From Amblyomma americanum (taxonomy: Eukaryota; Arthropoda; Arachnida; Ixodida; Ixodidae): a stretch of 64,000 bases of DNA. Positions 31,907 to 41,305 of the stretch are shown here, piece after piece. Numbering within the stretch: the stretch's first letter is position 1; each line of letters begins with the position of its first letter. Below the pieces are notes generated by a model. It made no database searches, had not been told where the DNA came from, and saw nothing but the letters and a program-made list of their open reading frames with translations. The stretch lies in NCBI RefSeq assembly GCF_052857255.1, contig NC_135505.1:48731507-48795506 (forward strand). Direction: 5' to 3'. The translations under genes were made by a program, and so were the position numbers.

Positions 31907-32003
31907 CTACAAAAGAAGATACTTTTGAATATATGCACATATAAATCGAGCGCTATTTTACTGTACCTGAACCGGCCTCGTTGATTTAGCTTTTTGTAGG
32001 TTC

Positions 32004-32584
32004 TGTGGGGTTGAATTGGGGAGATCAGTACGTTCTCCCCACTCAATCGCGGCTGACACGGTTCAAAGCCGCCCGGACCCCACCCCGTGATTGCGTACGC
32101 TACCGAGCGCACGCCAACCACCGCGGGCCTCGCTCTGAGGAAACAAAGGAACGACATTGGCTGACACAAACAGGCATTTATTGCTATAGAAACAATAACG
32201 CCAGCTAGCAACAAGGTACGCTAATGAATCGAGGTCGTCCGACTCACCAGCAAGGTTCCGAGCGAATGTTTGCCCACGCTAGGGCAAGGAATACTCCGAA
32301 GGCCGGATGGGACGAGTACGGGAGCCTGTCTCCCTGTCGCTTCCTCGCCCTGCCGGCGAAGAGCGGAGCCACGAGCGACACGTCCGCCCGCGCCGACGAT
32401 CCCAGCCAAAGCGCCCCATCTCCCGCGCGCAGGCTTCAGCAGTCTCCCGCGCAGCGACGCTGGCGCCCTCTCTTGCCAGTTATTGTAACTGACAAGGGAA
32501 TGTGTTCATCCTCGGGGTGAGACTGCTGCTGCACGGTGCCTCGCGGGAAAGCAAACACAAGGGGCTGCAGGGCAGGTCCCCACA
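32004..32584 (-). repeat. 3' LTR
   Basis: TGTGGGGTTGAATTGGGG at one end and GGCAGGTCCCCACA at the other; closely similar to the pieces 33900-33926, 37388-37723 and 43329-43563 of the other LTR. Adjacent to a G-rich polypurine tract on the minus strand (32585-32593). Confidence 0.9.
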
Positions 32585-32593
32585 TCCCCCCAA
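32585..32593 (-). other. Polypurine tract
   Basis: Minus strand TTGGGGGGA directly before the 3' LTR. Confidence 0.7.
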
Positions 32594-33899
32594 CCTTAAA
32601 TAGACCCACGCGCCTGAAAGTACATGCTATGGAGGAGTCTCCTGGTCTTCATGTCCTTGAGGCATGTCTTGCAGCGGAGGTCACGCCGACCGCGTCCACA
32701 CAGTTATCCGCGGTGTTCCGAAGGCGGCGTGAAGGTCTTCGCTGGGACGACTCACATGGCCCGTGGACTACCGTGTCTGCACGCCCGCGAATAGAAGGCC
32801 GGTGGGAAAACTTCAGGCCAGGATTCTGTAGTAGTCGCCAGGGCAGCAGCAGCCGGAGGTGACTGCTGACTGGTCTCGCTACAGCCGCCCCGGATGGATG
32901 TGGCGAACAGGATACAGGCCGCACCGTCGCAGCAGGTGGCAGCGAGACGATGTGTACTGGATAGCAAGCCTGGGTGGCTCCACCGGATCTGCAAAATTGC
33001 CGAAACGCTCTCGGTAGGCCTTCAACGTAGGTCACGGGAGGGGAAACGGCATCCGCAAGGGCCTCGTGGCACAATGCCTAACTCGCTAGCAAAACGTGTC
33101 GGCGGCTGTGCAAACGCAAAGTTCGAGTGAACAAAGCTCTTTCTTGAGTTGAACAAGACTGCTCAGTTCGCGCGTGGCTAAAAAAAAAAACGGGCGGGTA
33201 GCAAAGTGCACCTCCTCTCAACACCGCGGTCCGGTGGTCGTGCCTCTTCTGATGTGGTGCAGGCAGCTCCGAAAAGCAGTAGGCCTAACTACCACTACTA
33301 CAACGACCGTGAACACAACAAAGACCCGAAACGGGTTACGTGCGCACAGCCGCGAGGAGACACCAGCTTTGTGGGTTGGTCTTGCCCCGCTCACTGCACA
33401 AAGCAGCTTCTGAGCGGTCGGCGCCCACCGTATCGGACGGTGTCGGAGCGCCCGGTGCCGAGCGGCAATACCAGCGAGCTCGTAGCGGCACCCGTGGCCC
33501 CAGGCCACCCGGCTCCCGGAGCCGCGACTCCCAGAGTCGAAAAAGAGACAGTAGAGAAAATATATACAGAAACTCGGACCACCTACGTGGCTTCCGTACA
33601 CACTCGCTTCGGGCTCGGCAACTCCGCGGGCGCTAGGCCTCGCGCTGCCTCGATGCAGACGAAGTGATTGTCATGAAGAAACTCCAGGGAAATCTTAATT
33701 AAAAATGTGCTCAGCATGTCGAAAAGTTAAAACATGCTGCAGCGCAATACACCTCGCACTCAAGAAAGCATGCCGCAGGTCCTAGCGATCAAAATTCACT
33801 CTAGGCCTAGCACTTGTCAAGTCCAGACAAAGAGCGTTCCTCGAATTGAACTGACAGTCGTCCAATGTTCCAAGAGCGGGCCCCACGTTGGGCGCCCGA
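32594..33899 (-). other. Interior of the LTR element, no recognisable coding
   Basis: Several GC-rich open frames overlap on both strands with no gag, protease, RT or integrase motif. On the minus strand the interior begins after a primer-binding-like GGGCGCCCAACGTGGGG at 33881-33897. Confidence 0.6.
33881..33899 (-). other. Primer-binding-site-like sequence
   Basis: Minus strand TCGGGCGCCCAACGTGGGG immediately inside the 5' LTR; similar to tRNA-primer sites of gypsy-type elements although the expected leading TGG is altered. Confidence 0.55.
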
Positions 33900-33926
33900 T
33901 GTGGGGTTGAATTTGGGGAGATCAGG
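33900..33926 (-). repeat. 5' LTR, first piece
   Basis: TGTGGGGTTGAATTTGGGGA and a few more bases match the start of the 3' LTR and break off at the Harbinger insertion. Confidence 0.85.
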
Positions 33927-34060
33927 AGGTCTCCTCGATTTGGCTACACTTTTTACACTGGTTCACAAAAGTTCCGTGCAAGTGTAGCGCTAGTTCTGAA
34001 AGTGTAAGTGTAGCTAGACACTAGCACTCTCAGTGTAGCGGCCAAATCGAGTGTGAAAGT
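33927..34060 (+). repeat. Harbinger left end with subterminal AGTGTAG motifs
   Basis: TIR at 33927, then at least four copies of AGTGTA(G/A) or the inverse, and GGCCAAATCGAG at 34038. Likely transposase or SANT-protein binding sites (inference). Confidence 0.7.
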
Positions 34061-34160
34061 GCAGGAGTGTGTAAGCCTTCGTCTGCTGCGGCGGCTGCGG
34101 CCATTCCTCCACGCATTTGAAAGGTGCGCAGCGTTTTGTTTGTGGTGGTAAACCTGTGCG

Positions 34161-35252
34161 GTGTGGAAAATGGAGCATCTGGTGGCAGCGGCAATGGAGC
34201 TCGTTGACTCGGACAGTGATGACGAATTTAACACCATCCTTTATGTTGCCTTGTGCAAAGTGGCGAGGGTTGAGCGTCATCGAGTGAACGGCTACTTCGA
34301 ACTGGTGACAACAAAGTACTTCGACTTTGAATTTAAGAAACTGCTTAGTCTTTCGCGTGAAACCTTTGAGGACTTGTGCAAGTGGTTTCAACTATCACCG
34401 TATTATCCAAAATGTGTTTCGGGTCGTCCTCAGATCACAGCAGAGAAAAGTTGCTTGATTACATTGTGCTACATTGGAGCTCAAACAAGTATGTATTCAG
34501 TTGCTGATAGATTCGACGTATCCGAGTCGTCGGTTGTGCTGTGCACACAAAGGGGGCTAAATTTTATGCACTCAATCAGCGATGAGGTAATATGCTGGCC
34601 AAGCGCTGCTGACATAGCCCGCAGTAAAACGGCCTTACTGTCGAAAAGCAGGGAGAAAGGTCCCCGCAATACCGTCGGATGTATCGATGGCTGTCATGTC
34701 GAAATTCTGAAGCCTGAGGAATCAACTGCATCTTACATCAATAGGAAGAAATTTCTTTCGATAGTACTTCAATGTGTATGCAACGACCAAAACAAGTTTC
34801 TGGATGTATTTATTGGATTCCCTGGTTCAGCACACAATTCTCAAGTTTTGCGGGAAAGCACATTTTTTGAGGAAGCTGCGGCCAAAAATGGCGACTCTTA
34901 TATACTCGGAGATTCCGCATATCCCCTTCTGCCTTGGCTTTTAACGCCATACAAGGACAATGGCTCAAGCTTTCCAGCATGGAAGAAAAGATTCAACAAG
35001 TTTCACAGCCAACAGAGAGTTGCCATTGAGAACGCCTTCGGGCTTCTGAAGCAACGTTTCAGACGATTATACCTTGTCGACGCAAAGACAATCATGCAGT
35101 GTTGTCGTGTGTACTTCATAACATGTGTAATTCTGAGAGTGTCTTCATTGCAGACCTTGGAGACCTGCCTACTCATGATGATGTTGGTAATAATGAAGAG
35201 ACCAGCGAGAGTGACGCAAATGCAGGACATTGTGAAAGCCGAAGGAAGCTAA
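34161..35252 (+). pseudogene. PIF/Harbinger transposase
   Basis: The 363-codon frame holds a helix-turn-helix-like segment (MYSVADRFDVSESSV) and the DDE triad in NTVGCIDGCHVEI (Asp), SYILGDSAYPLLPW (Asp) and QRVAIENAFGLLKQRF (Glu), so all three catalytic residues are present. It would excise and insert the element at 3-bp targets with the SANT-like partner. Near 35105 the frame shifts by one base: the expected Cys-Val-Leu-His-Asn-Met-Cys block reads in the next frame, so the last 40 or so residues are scrambled. ATG at 34161 or 34173. Confidence 0.85.
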
Positions 35253-35318
35253 TAGCCCAGCACCAGTGCTGACCGAAAAAGAATGCACATAGGAGCAGTG
35301 CGAACTTGAACTCGATGT

Positions 35319-37209
35319 TCATTTATTTTTCGCCTCAGCGGCTTTCATTAGGCGCTCAAGAAGATGCATTTTCTCCTCACGCTGCTTCTTCTTCTCGGCC
35401 ATCGCTTTTTGCAGCACCTTTATGAGGCCGCCAAGTGCGGTTTTATCCTCCCGGCTATGTCGCCTAGCTGGTGTTGCTTCGGTGCTGCGGGAGGGCTTAG
35501 GGGGCTCGTCCTCTTCATCATCAGGCCCATTGGTGGGCAACATGTTCTCTTCTTCCCTATTACTTTAATTAATAAAGTTTCATTAATTTAAACATAACAA
35601 AATTGTTCGTTCCATGCTATAACTATGCAAAAGGAGTGGCAGAGAAATTTGCTTTTGGGTAGCTTGGTTTCTCGCCATTCCTGCAAGCAGAGCAGCACAC
35701 ATAGCGTATTTAGGAGCCAGAGAGGTCACTACAAAAAGAAGTGAAAACTTAATTGCAGATCCAAGAAGGTATTATTTATGTGAATTGTAGAATATTAAGC
35801 ATTCATTAATTAGTCAAGGTGATTTCTCTGTACAGGCCTCCACGACAGACACATATGCATGCAAGCATGCGAAAGCAAATTAGAGCCACAACTAAACCAT
35901 GCCAGTTAACATTATGTGAACATAATAAGATGGCACAATATTAAAATATTTCATCCGAGAAAAAATGAAGTGTTTAATTGTAAACTTCCTGGTGTATTCT
36001 TCCTGGTGCAAGCAATGCCACAGGGGTGATGTGGTGCTCTCTTTCTAGCACCTCGGAGAGTTCCCTGTAAAAAAAAATACGTCAAAGATCATCTTTTGAG
36101 GATACCTACTTGAACAAACAACTGAAATGTCTGCTGTCCTCACCGTACGTACAAGCAGGCTGCTCGCGAATGTCCGGACGAGCCATTTTTAACTTTCGAT
36201 TTCTTGTACGCCCTCTCCATCGTTTTCCATTTATTTTCCACCTGCAGTGGTGTCAGGTGGCAGCCAAATTCACGGTTGATTTGGTCTCTAAGCTTCTCTC
36301 ACAAGGCCTTTTTTTGTCTTGAGAAAAGATTTTTCCAAGCGTTAGTACCTTACTGTTAAGTTTTTGCATAAGGATAGCATCAGATACAGCATGTTCCAAG
36401 CTTAAAGGATGTAGCATCAGTTACAGCACGTTCCAAGCTTATACCATGGACCTGTGTGCTTTTGTGTAACTTTTAATAACAATGAACAATGAAAAACAAT
36501 GAATGATGTGCTTCTAGAAGTAGATAGTAAACATATCCATTGCCAGTACGCCGAGCCATAGCTTACGGCTGAGAAAACACTGTGCGCTCTAAACTTAAGC
36601 AACAAAATCTGAAAGGTTGACACAAAGTGCGCCAATGATGCGTTGCAGAAATCAGAAATATGCACTATCTGGCGCATAAGCACGTGTCATTACGGCATTT
36701 CACACGCTGCGACTTACCTAAAGCCACCCTTTCTGCCAATGTTATCCTTGGCTTCCTTATATTTTGTAATCAGGAACATTGATTTCCTGTCGTTCCACGC
36801 ATCGCGTTCGCCGTGGCCCGACGGTGGCGGCGAATAACACGACGGCCCTGGCGACGGCGTGGGCTGCCAGACTGCCGGCGGCGTGGTCTGCCGAAGAGGC
36901 GACGGCGCGAGCCGACTGCCATCCTCAATGACAGCCGGTACCGTCGGTGGAGGTGTATTGTGAATAGGTTCTTCCACACGTAGCACACTGATGCGAAGGC
37001 CGCCTAGGAAAGTAAAATAACTTGCAGCACGTCACAAACGGCAACATAGCCCACGTGCTTAACCAATAACAGTACTCACCTTCCGTTTCATAAAGGAATC
37101 TATCATCGTTTTCCATGTGCGTGCCGTGCTCGTCAAGCACGGCGTATGCCCGTGTCTCGACGCCGTCGATCAAGACGAGCATGGCTGCGGAAACGTCTGC
37201 TACGGCCAT
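35319..37209 (-). pseudogene. Harbinger SANT/Myb-like accessory gene, five exons
   Basis: Exon 1 37209-37080 (MAVADVSAAMLVLIDG; donor AAG|GTGAGT); exon 2 37003-36718 (a proline-rich stretch, then WNDRKSMFLITKYKEAK; donor AG|GTAAGT); exon 3 36317-36144 (INREFGCHLTPLQVENKWKT, then SSGHSR); exon 4 36064 to about 35985; exon 5 about 35556-35319 (PTNGPDDEEDE, then coiled-coil KKKQREEKMHLLERL). It is the DNA-binding partner of the transposase. Exon 3 has an in-frame TGA just before EKLRDQIN, where a tryptophan codon is usual, so the gene is probably dead. The exon 4 donor is uncertain. Confidence 0.75.
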
Positions 37210-37239
37210 GGCTTTACACGAACTGCACTCGCCGAACTC

Positions 37240-37387
37240 GTAGTGTAGAAGTGTAGACGAACTCGTGTAGCGCTTGGCCAAATCGAGTGCCGAAGTGCAG
37301 GTGGCGCTGGCTACACTAACAAATCGAGTACGCGAGTGTAGCACTCCCTACACTAGTGTAGAAAGTGTAGCCAAATCGAGGAGACCT
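37240..37387 (-). repeat. Harbinger right end with subterminal AGTGTAG motifs
   Basis: At least seven AGTGTAG/CTACACT motifs and three CAAATCGAG copies in 150 bp, ending in the inverted TIR GCCAAATCGAGGAGACCT. Confidence 0.75.
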
Positions 37388-37723
37388 AGTATGTTCTCCC
37401 CACTCAATCGCGGCTGACACAGTTCAAAGCCGCCCGGACCCCACCCCGTGATCGCGTACACTACTGAGCGCACGCCAACCATGGCGGGCCTCACTCTGAG
37501 GGAACAAAGGAACAACACATTGGCTGACACAAACAGGCATTTATTGGTATAGAAACAATAATGCCAGCTAGCAACAAGGTACGCTAATGAATTGAGGTCG
37601 TACGACTCACCAGCAAGGTTCCGACCGAATGTTCGCCCACACTAGGGCAAGGAATACTCCGAAGGCCGCACGGGACGAGTACGGGGGCCTGTCTCCCTGT
37701 CGCTTCCTTGCCCCGCCGGCGAG
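37388..37723 (-). repeat. 5' LTR, middle piece
   Basis: Matches 32028-32354 of the 3' LTR, from TGTTCTCCCCACTCAATCGC to CCCCGCCGGCGA, where the LINE breaks in. Confidence 0.9.
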
Positions 37724-37769
37724 GAGGAGGAGGAAAAACATTTATTCAGAGCACAAAAACTGGGTGGGT

Positions 37770-38120
37770 TCAGTACGAGAACCCATTGGTCGCCATCATA
37801 ATCCGGCCCCTCTCAACCAGCAATTTCTGGTCGAGTGGGCTGTGGCTATGAAGGGTTGCCTCCCAGCGCTCATGAGTCGGATCGGGATTGCTGTCCAAGT
37901 CTGGGTTTTCTTGACATTCCCAAACCGCATGAAAGAGTGTGCCAACTGCTCCACAGAAGGGGCAGGACGAATTGTAGGTTTCTGGGTACCATTTACTCAT
38001 TAGGTAAGGATTGGGCAGAGTATTAGTTTGTAGTCGCCTGATTATGTGCTCTTCACATTTACTTAGGGTTTTGTGAGGAAGAGGATATTCCCTTCTTGTG
38101 ATCTTATAGTACTTCGTAAT
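37770..38120 (-). other. 3' UTR of the I-clade LINE with a displaced ORF2 tail
   Basis: After the ORF2 stop (38121) another frame (38000-37770) reads MSKWYPETYNSSCPFCGAVG and AVWECQENPDL, the Cys/His zinc tail usually at the end of ORF2, then ERWEATLHS. A frameshift or stop at about 38121 thus probably removes about 75 residues from ORF2, including this zinc tail. Confidence 0.65.
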
Positions 38121-41100
38121 TTATGCGTAGTTTAGTAAGGGTGAGGGGTTGTCAACTATGTCAGAGAGAGGCTGCGTGCCAAATGCTCGGAGGAGGAGAG
38201 CTCGAGCAGCTGTGTTGGCCGCCTCATTGCCCGTCGTTGAGAGGTGCCCTGGCGTCCAGAAGATCTGGATGTTGGAAGGATTAGACCTTTCCAAAATTTC
38301 CCAACACGGAGCGCCAGCGCGGCCTCTGAGGTAATTGCGTACCGCTGCTTGTGAGTCGGACATAACCGTTGCCTCGCTGTTCTTTGATATCGCTAGTGCG
38401 ATAGCTGCTTCTTCAGCCGATGTGGTATCCACCGCTTGGATAAGGCTGCTTGCAATGATATCTCCCCGGGGTGAAACTGCTGCAATTGCCGCGACTCCGT
38501 TAACGGGTGCAGCCGCATCGACGTAGATCGTGTCCTTGTTTCCATCCCAGCGCTTAGAGAGGTGTCTAGCTCTGGCTAGTCTCCGTCCTCTGTTATATTC
38601 CTCATCCATGCGTTTTGGTATGGGGTGAGTCGTAATGTGCGATCTCATCTGCATGGGCATGTCGATCTTGTCAGCGACTTCCCGGGGTGGACTGATTCTC
38701 AGCTTCTGTAATATTTTCCTGCCAGGCTTAGATGTTGAGAGCCTGACAATTTGATTTACACGGTGGGCCTCTATTAGTTCGTCGATGGTGTTATGGATCC
38801 CCAGCTGTAGTAAGCGCTTAGTGGATGTGCATAAAGGGAGTCCCAGCGCCGTCTTAACTGCCTTTCGAATAATAACATCTAGTTGGTCTTTTTCCTTTTT
38901 GCTAAGCCGTAAGTACGGGGTGGCGTATGTTAGTTTAGAGAGAATGAAAGCCTGAACTAATCTTAGGGCCTCCTTCTCTCTTAGCCCATTTTTTTTCTTG
39001 ATTACCCGGCGTAGCATTCTAGAGACTTGTTCGGAATAGGCTTGGAGCTGTCTGATTGTAGTGGTGTTAGTGTTGCCGCTGGGTATGATGGCTCCCAGGA
39101 TCTTGATCTCTTTCTTGATCGGAATGCTCATACCCTGGACTTTAATGGCGACAGAGGGAGTGGACGGCAAAAGCCCCGTATTCTGCCTCTTGCCACGGTC
39201 GATCAGGAGTAACTCTGATTTCTCGGGAGAGCACGTTAACCCATACCTCGCCGCATGCTGGCACACGACATTCGCTGCTTCCTGAAGCCGGCCTTGAATT
39301 TCCCCTTCATTACCGCTGCAACACCAGATCGTAATGTCGTCGGCGTATATAGCGTGCTCAATGCCTTGGATGCGGTCTAGCTTCTCTGGTAGCCCACGCA
39401 TGGCCAGGTTGAAGAGAAGTGGAGACAAGACCGCTCCCTGCGGAGTGCCCTTGGAACCTAGATTGAACGGAGAGGAGGTCCGATCACCAATACTTATTGA
39501 CGCTTTTCTATTGGAGAGAAAGTCCCTCACGTAATTATATGTGCGGTCACCACAGTTGACGCTGTTAAGCTCATCCAGTATTCCCTGGTGGTTGACATTG
39601 TCAAATGCCCCTTTTAAATCGAGCGCAAGGATGGCCTTGACCTGACATCTACCGGGGTTGTCCAGAATATCCTCTCTGATACGGAGGAGAATATCCTGTG
39701 TCGACAGCTTTTCTCTAAACCCGTACAGCGTGTCAGGGAGGATATCAGTCTTCCTCAGGAGTCGCTTCAGTCGGGCGTTCACGACCCTCTCGAACAGTTT
39801 ACCCAGACATGACGTCAGGGAGATCGGTCGTAAATGATCAATATCGCATGGCTTATTGGGCTTGGGAATAAATCGCACTAAAGCCAATTTCCAGGAGTCG
39901 GGGATCTGGCCCTTGTGCCAGCACTGCGTGTTGAAGTATTTCACTAATTTTCTTAAAGAGATGTCATCCATATTAAAGAGCATCTTGGTGTTTATCTGGT
40001 CCGGTCCAGGAGCGGTGTTCTTGCGCATGACGTCAAGCTCCGCCCTCAGTTCCTCAACCGTTACGTCTTGGTCCATCTCTTCATTGGGTGCACCGGTGTA
40101 CGCAGGGAGAGGGTACGAGGATCCCAGATCGAGGAATTTCCGTGCAAGTTCTGCAATGAGGGCTTCGTTGTCCCCTTTATAGCTGTGCAAGGCGTTACAG
40201 AGCGTGTCTGTTTGCTCTTTCCGGTTTGAGTTCGGCTCGATAAGGGATCTGAGGAGTCCCCATGCTTTAGCCGTGCCCATTTTACCGTTGAGCTCATCAC
40301 ACAGCTTGAGCCAGTTTTGGTTAGCGAGGTTATGTGCGTAGTCATCCGCTTCTTTGGTGAGTTCTGCAATCTTGGTCTTCAGCTTGCGATTTAACTTTTG
40401 CCTTTTCCACCTCCTTGTCAGAGATCTCCTGGCTTCCCACAGGTGTAACAGGTGCGGGTCAACTGCCGGAGTTTCCTCCGTGGTGTTCACTGTCGCAGAA
40501 TGCCTGGCGACGGTTTTCATCTGCAGCGCTGTCCATGCCTCAATATCTGTGATATCTTCGTCTGGGAGACGTGCGAGTTCCTCTCTCCACTTGTCCCAGT
40601 TCACAATCTTAGCCTTGCCAAATGGTTTCCGACATTTAACTCCCTGAACAGTGCAGGATATGATGAAGTGATCACTGCCCAGGGACTCGCCAGTGTTAGA
40701 CCAGGTGGACTGCAGGCAGTTTTTCACAAGCGTGAGATCGGGACAGGTGTCTCTGCTGACGCTATTACCCGCTCTGGTGGGATGCAGGGGATCCGTTAAG
40801 ATTGTGAGCCCTTCTCTGTTAGCGATCTCAAGGATCCTCGTGCCTTTCGGGCTGTTAAAGTGATATCCCCATGCTTGGTGGGGCGCATTGAAATCACCGG
40901 CTATGACGAGGAGGTCCTTACCTGCCCTCTTGATAAAATTATTAAATAGCGTGGCTATCTGACGACTTGAGTCCCTGGGGCGACTGTACACGTTCAGTAT
41001 GTGCAAGCTGCGTTTTCCCCTGTGTTTGGGAAGAATTTCAATGTAAGCATGTTCGATATTTTTGGTTAGCGGTTCTTGCAGCGTTGCGGTAAACTCCTTG

Positions 41101-41300
41101 TGAACAAGTATTCCTAGGCTATGCTCGTCTTGGAAAGTTTTGTACCCCTTCATGCTGATGACCGTATTTGCTTCTTGAAGTACTATTACAGCAGGTGGCG
41201 CCTCCGACGTGTCGATGAAAAATTGAAGGTTTGCTTTTTTCTTTTTAAATCCCCGACAATTCCATTGCCAAATAATTGTTTCCTGTCCCCTATGTGCCAT
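38121..41300 (-). CDS. I-clade LINE ORF2: endonuclease, reverse transcriptase, RNase H
   Basis: 1059 codons, ATG at 41300, seven bases after the ORF1 stop. AP endonuclease: IIWQWNCRGFKKKKANL, VLQEANT (Glu), VIAGDFNAPHQAWG, SLGSDHFIISC. RT: KAILALDLKGAFDNVNH (Asp), GTPQGAVLSPLLFNLAMRGL, HAIYADDITIW (catalytic YADD). RNase H: IYVDAAAPVNGVAA (Asp), SAEEAAIALAI (Glu), ATVMSDSQAAVRNY (Asp), FWTPGHLSTTGNEAAN (terminal). The enzyme makes and integrates LINE cDNA by target-primed reverse transcription. No frameshift inside. A normal zinc tail is out of frame downstream (see 37770-38120), so the C-terminus is probably slightly truncated. Confidence 0.93.
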   Translation of the reverse strand: MAHRGQETIIWQWNCRGFKKKKANLQFFIDTSEAPPAVIVLQEANTVISMKGYKTFQDEHSLGILVHKEFTATLQEPLTKNIEHAYIEILPKHRGKRSLHILNVYSRPRDSSRQIATLFNNFIKRAGKDLLVIAGDFNAPHQAWGYHFNSPKGTRILEIANREGLTILTDPLHPTRAGNSVSRDTCPDLTLVKNCLQSTWSNTGESLGSDHFIISCTVQGVKCRKPFGKAKIVNWDKWREELARLPDEDITDIEAWTALQMKTVARHSATVNTTEETPAVDPHLLHLWEARRSLTRRWKRQKLNRKLKTKIAELTKEADDYAHNLANQNWLKLCDELNGKMGTAKAWGLLRSLIEPNSNRKEQTDTLCNALHSYKGDNEALIAELARKFLDLGSSYPLPAYTGAPNEEMDQDVTVEELRAELDVMRKNTAPGPDQINTKMLFNMDDISLRKLVKYFNTQCWHKGQIPDSWKLALVRFIPKPNKPCDIDHLRPISLTSCLGKLFERVVNARLKRLLRKTDILPDTLYGFREKLSTQDILLRIREDILDNPGRCQVKAILALDLKGAFDNVNHQGILDELNSVNCGDRTYNYVRDFLSNRKASISIGDRTSSPFNLGSKGTPQGAVLSPLLFNLAMRGLPEKLDRIQGIEHAIYADDITIWCCSGNEGEIQGRLQEAANVVCQHAARYGLTCSPEKSELLLIDRGKRQNTGLLPSTPSVAIKVQGMSIPIKKEIKILGAIIPSGNTNTTTIRQLQAYSEQVSRMLRRVIKKKNGLREKEALRLVQAFILSKLTYATPYLRLSKKEKDQLDVIIRKAVKTALGLPLCTSTKRLLQLGIHNTIDELIEAHRVNQIVRLSTSKPGRKILQKLRISPPREVADKIDMPMQMRSHITTHPIPKRMDEEYNRGRRLARARHLSKRWDGNKDTIYVDAAAPVNGVAAIAAVSPRGDIIASSLIQAVDTTSAEEAAIALAISKNSEATVMSDSQAAVRNYLRGRAGAPCWEILERSNPSNIQIFWTPGHLSTTGNEAANTAARALLLRAFGTQPLSDIVDNPSPLLNYA

Positions 41301-41305
41301 GATCC

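Larger units (their letters stand above)
33927..37387 (+). mobile_element. PIF/Harbinger DNA transposon with both genes
   Basis: Ends AGGTCTCCTCGATTTGGC and its inverse; flanked by AGG (33924-33926) and AGT (37388-37390), a 3-bp TSD with one mismatch. Two convergent genes: DDE transposase (+) and a multi-exon SANT/Myb-like gene (-). Both ends carry many copies of AGTGTAG or its inverse and of CAAATCGAG. The insertion point is inside the 5' LTR: the uninterrupted LTR at 32004-32584 reads through GATCAGTACGTTCTCC at that site. Confidence 0.9.

Noticed and set aside
32649..33601. Several 100-150 codon frames in the LTR element interior
   Set aside because: They overlap on both strands, show no gag, protease, RT or integrase motif, and fit the high GC content.
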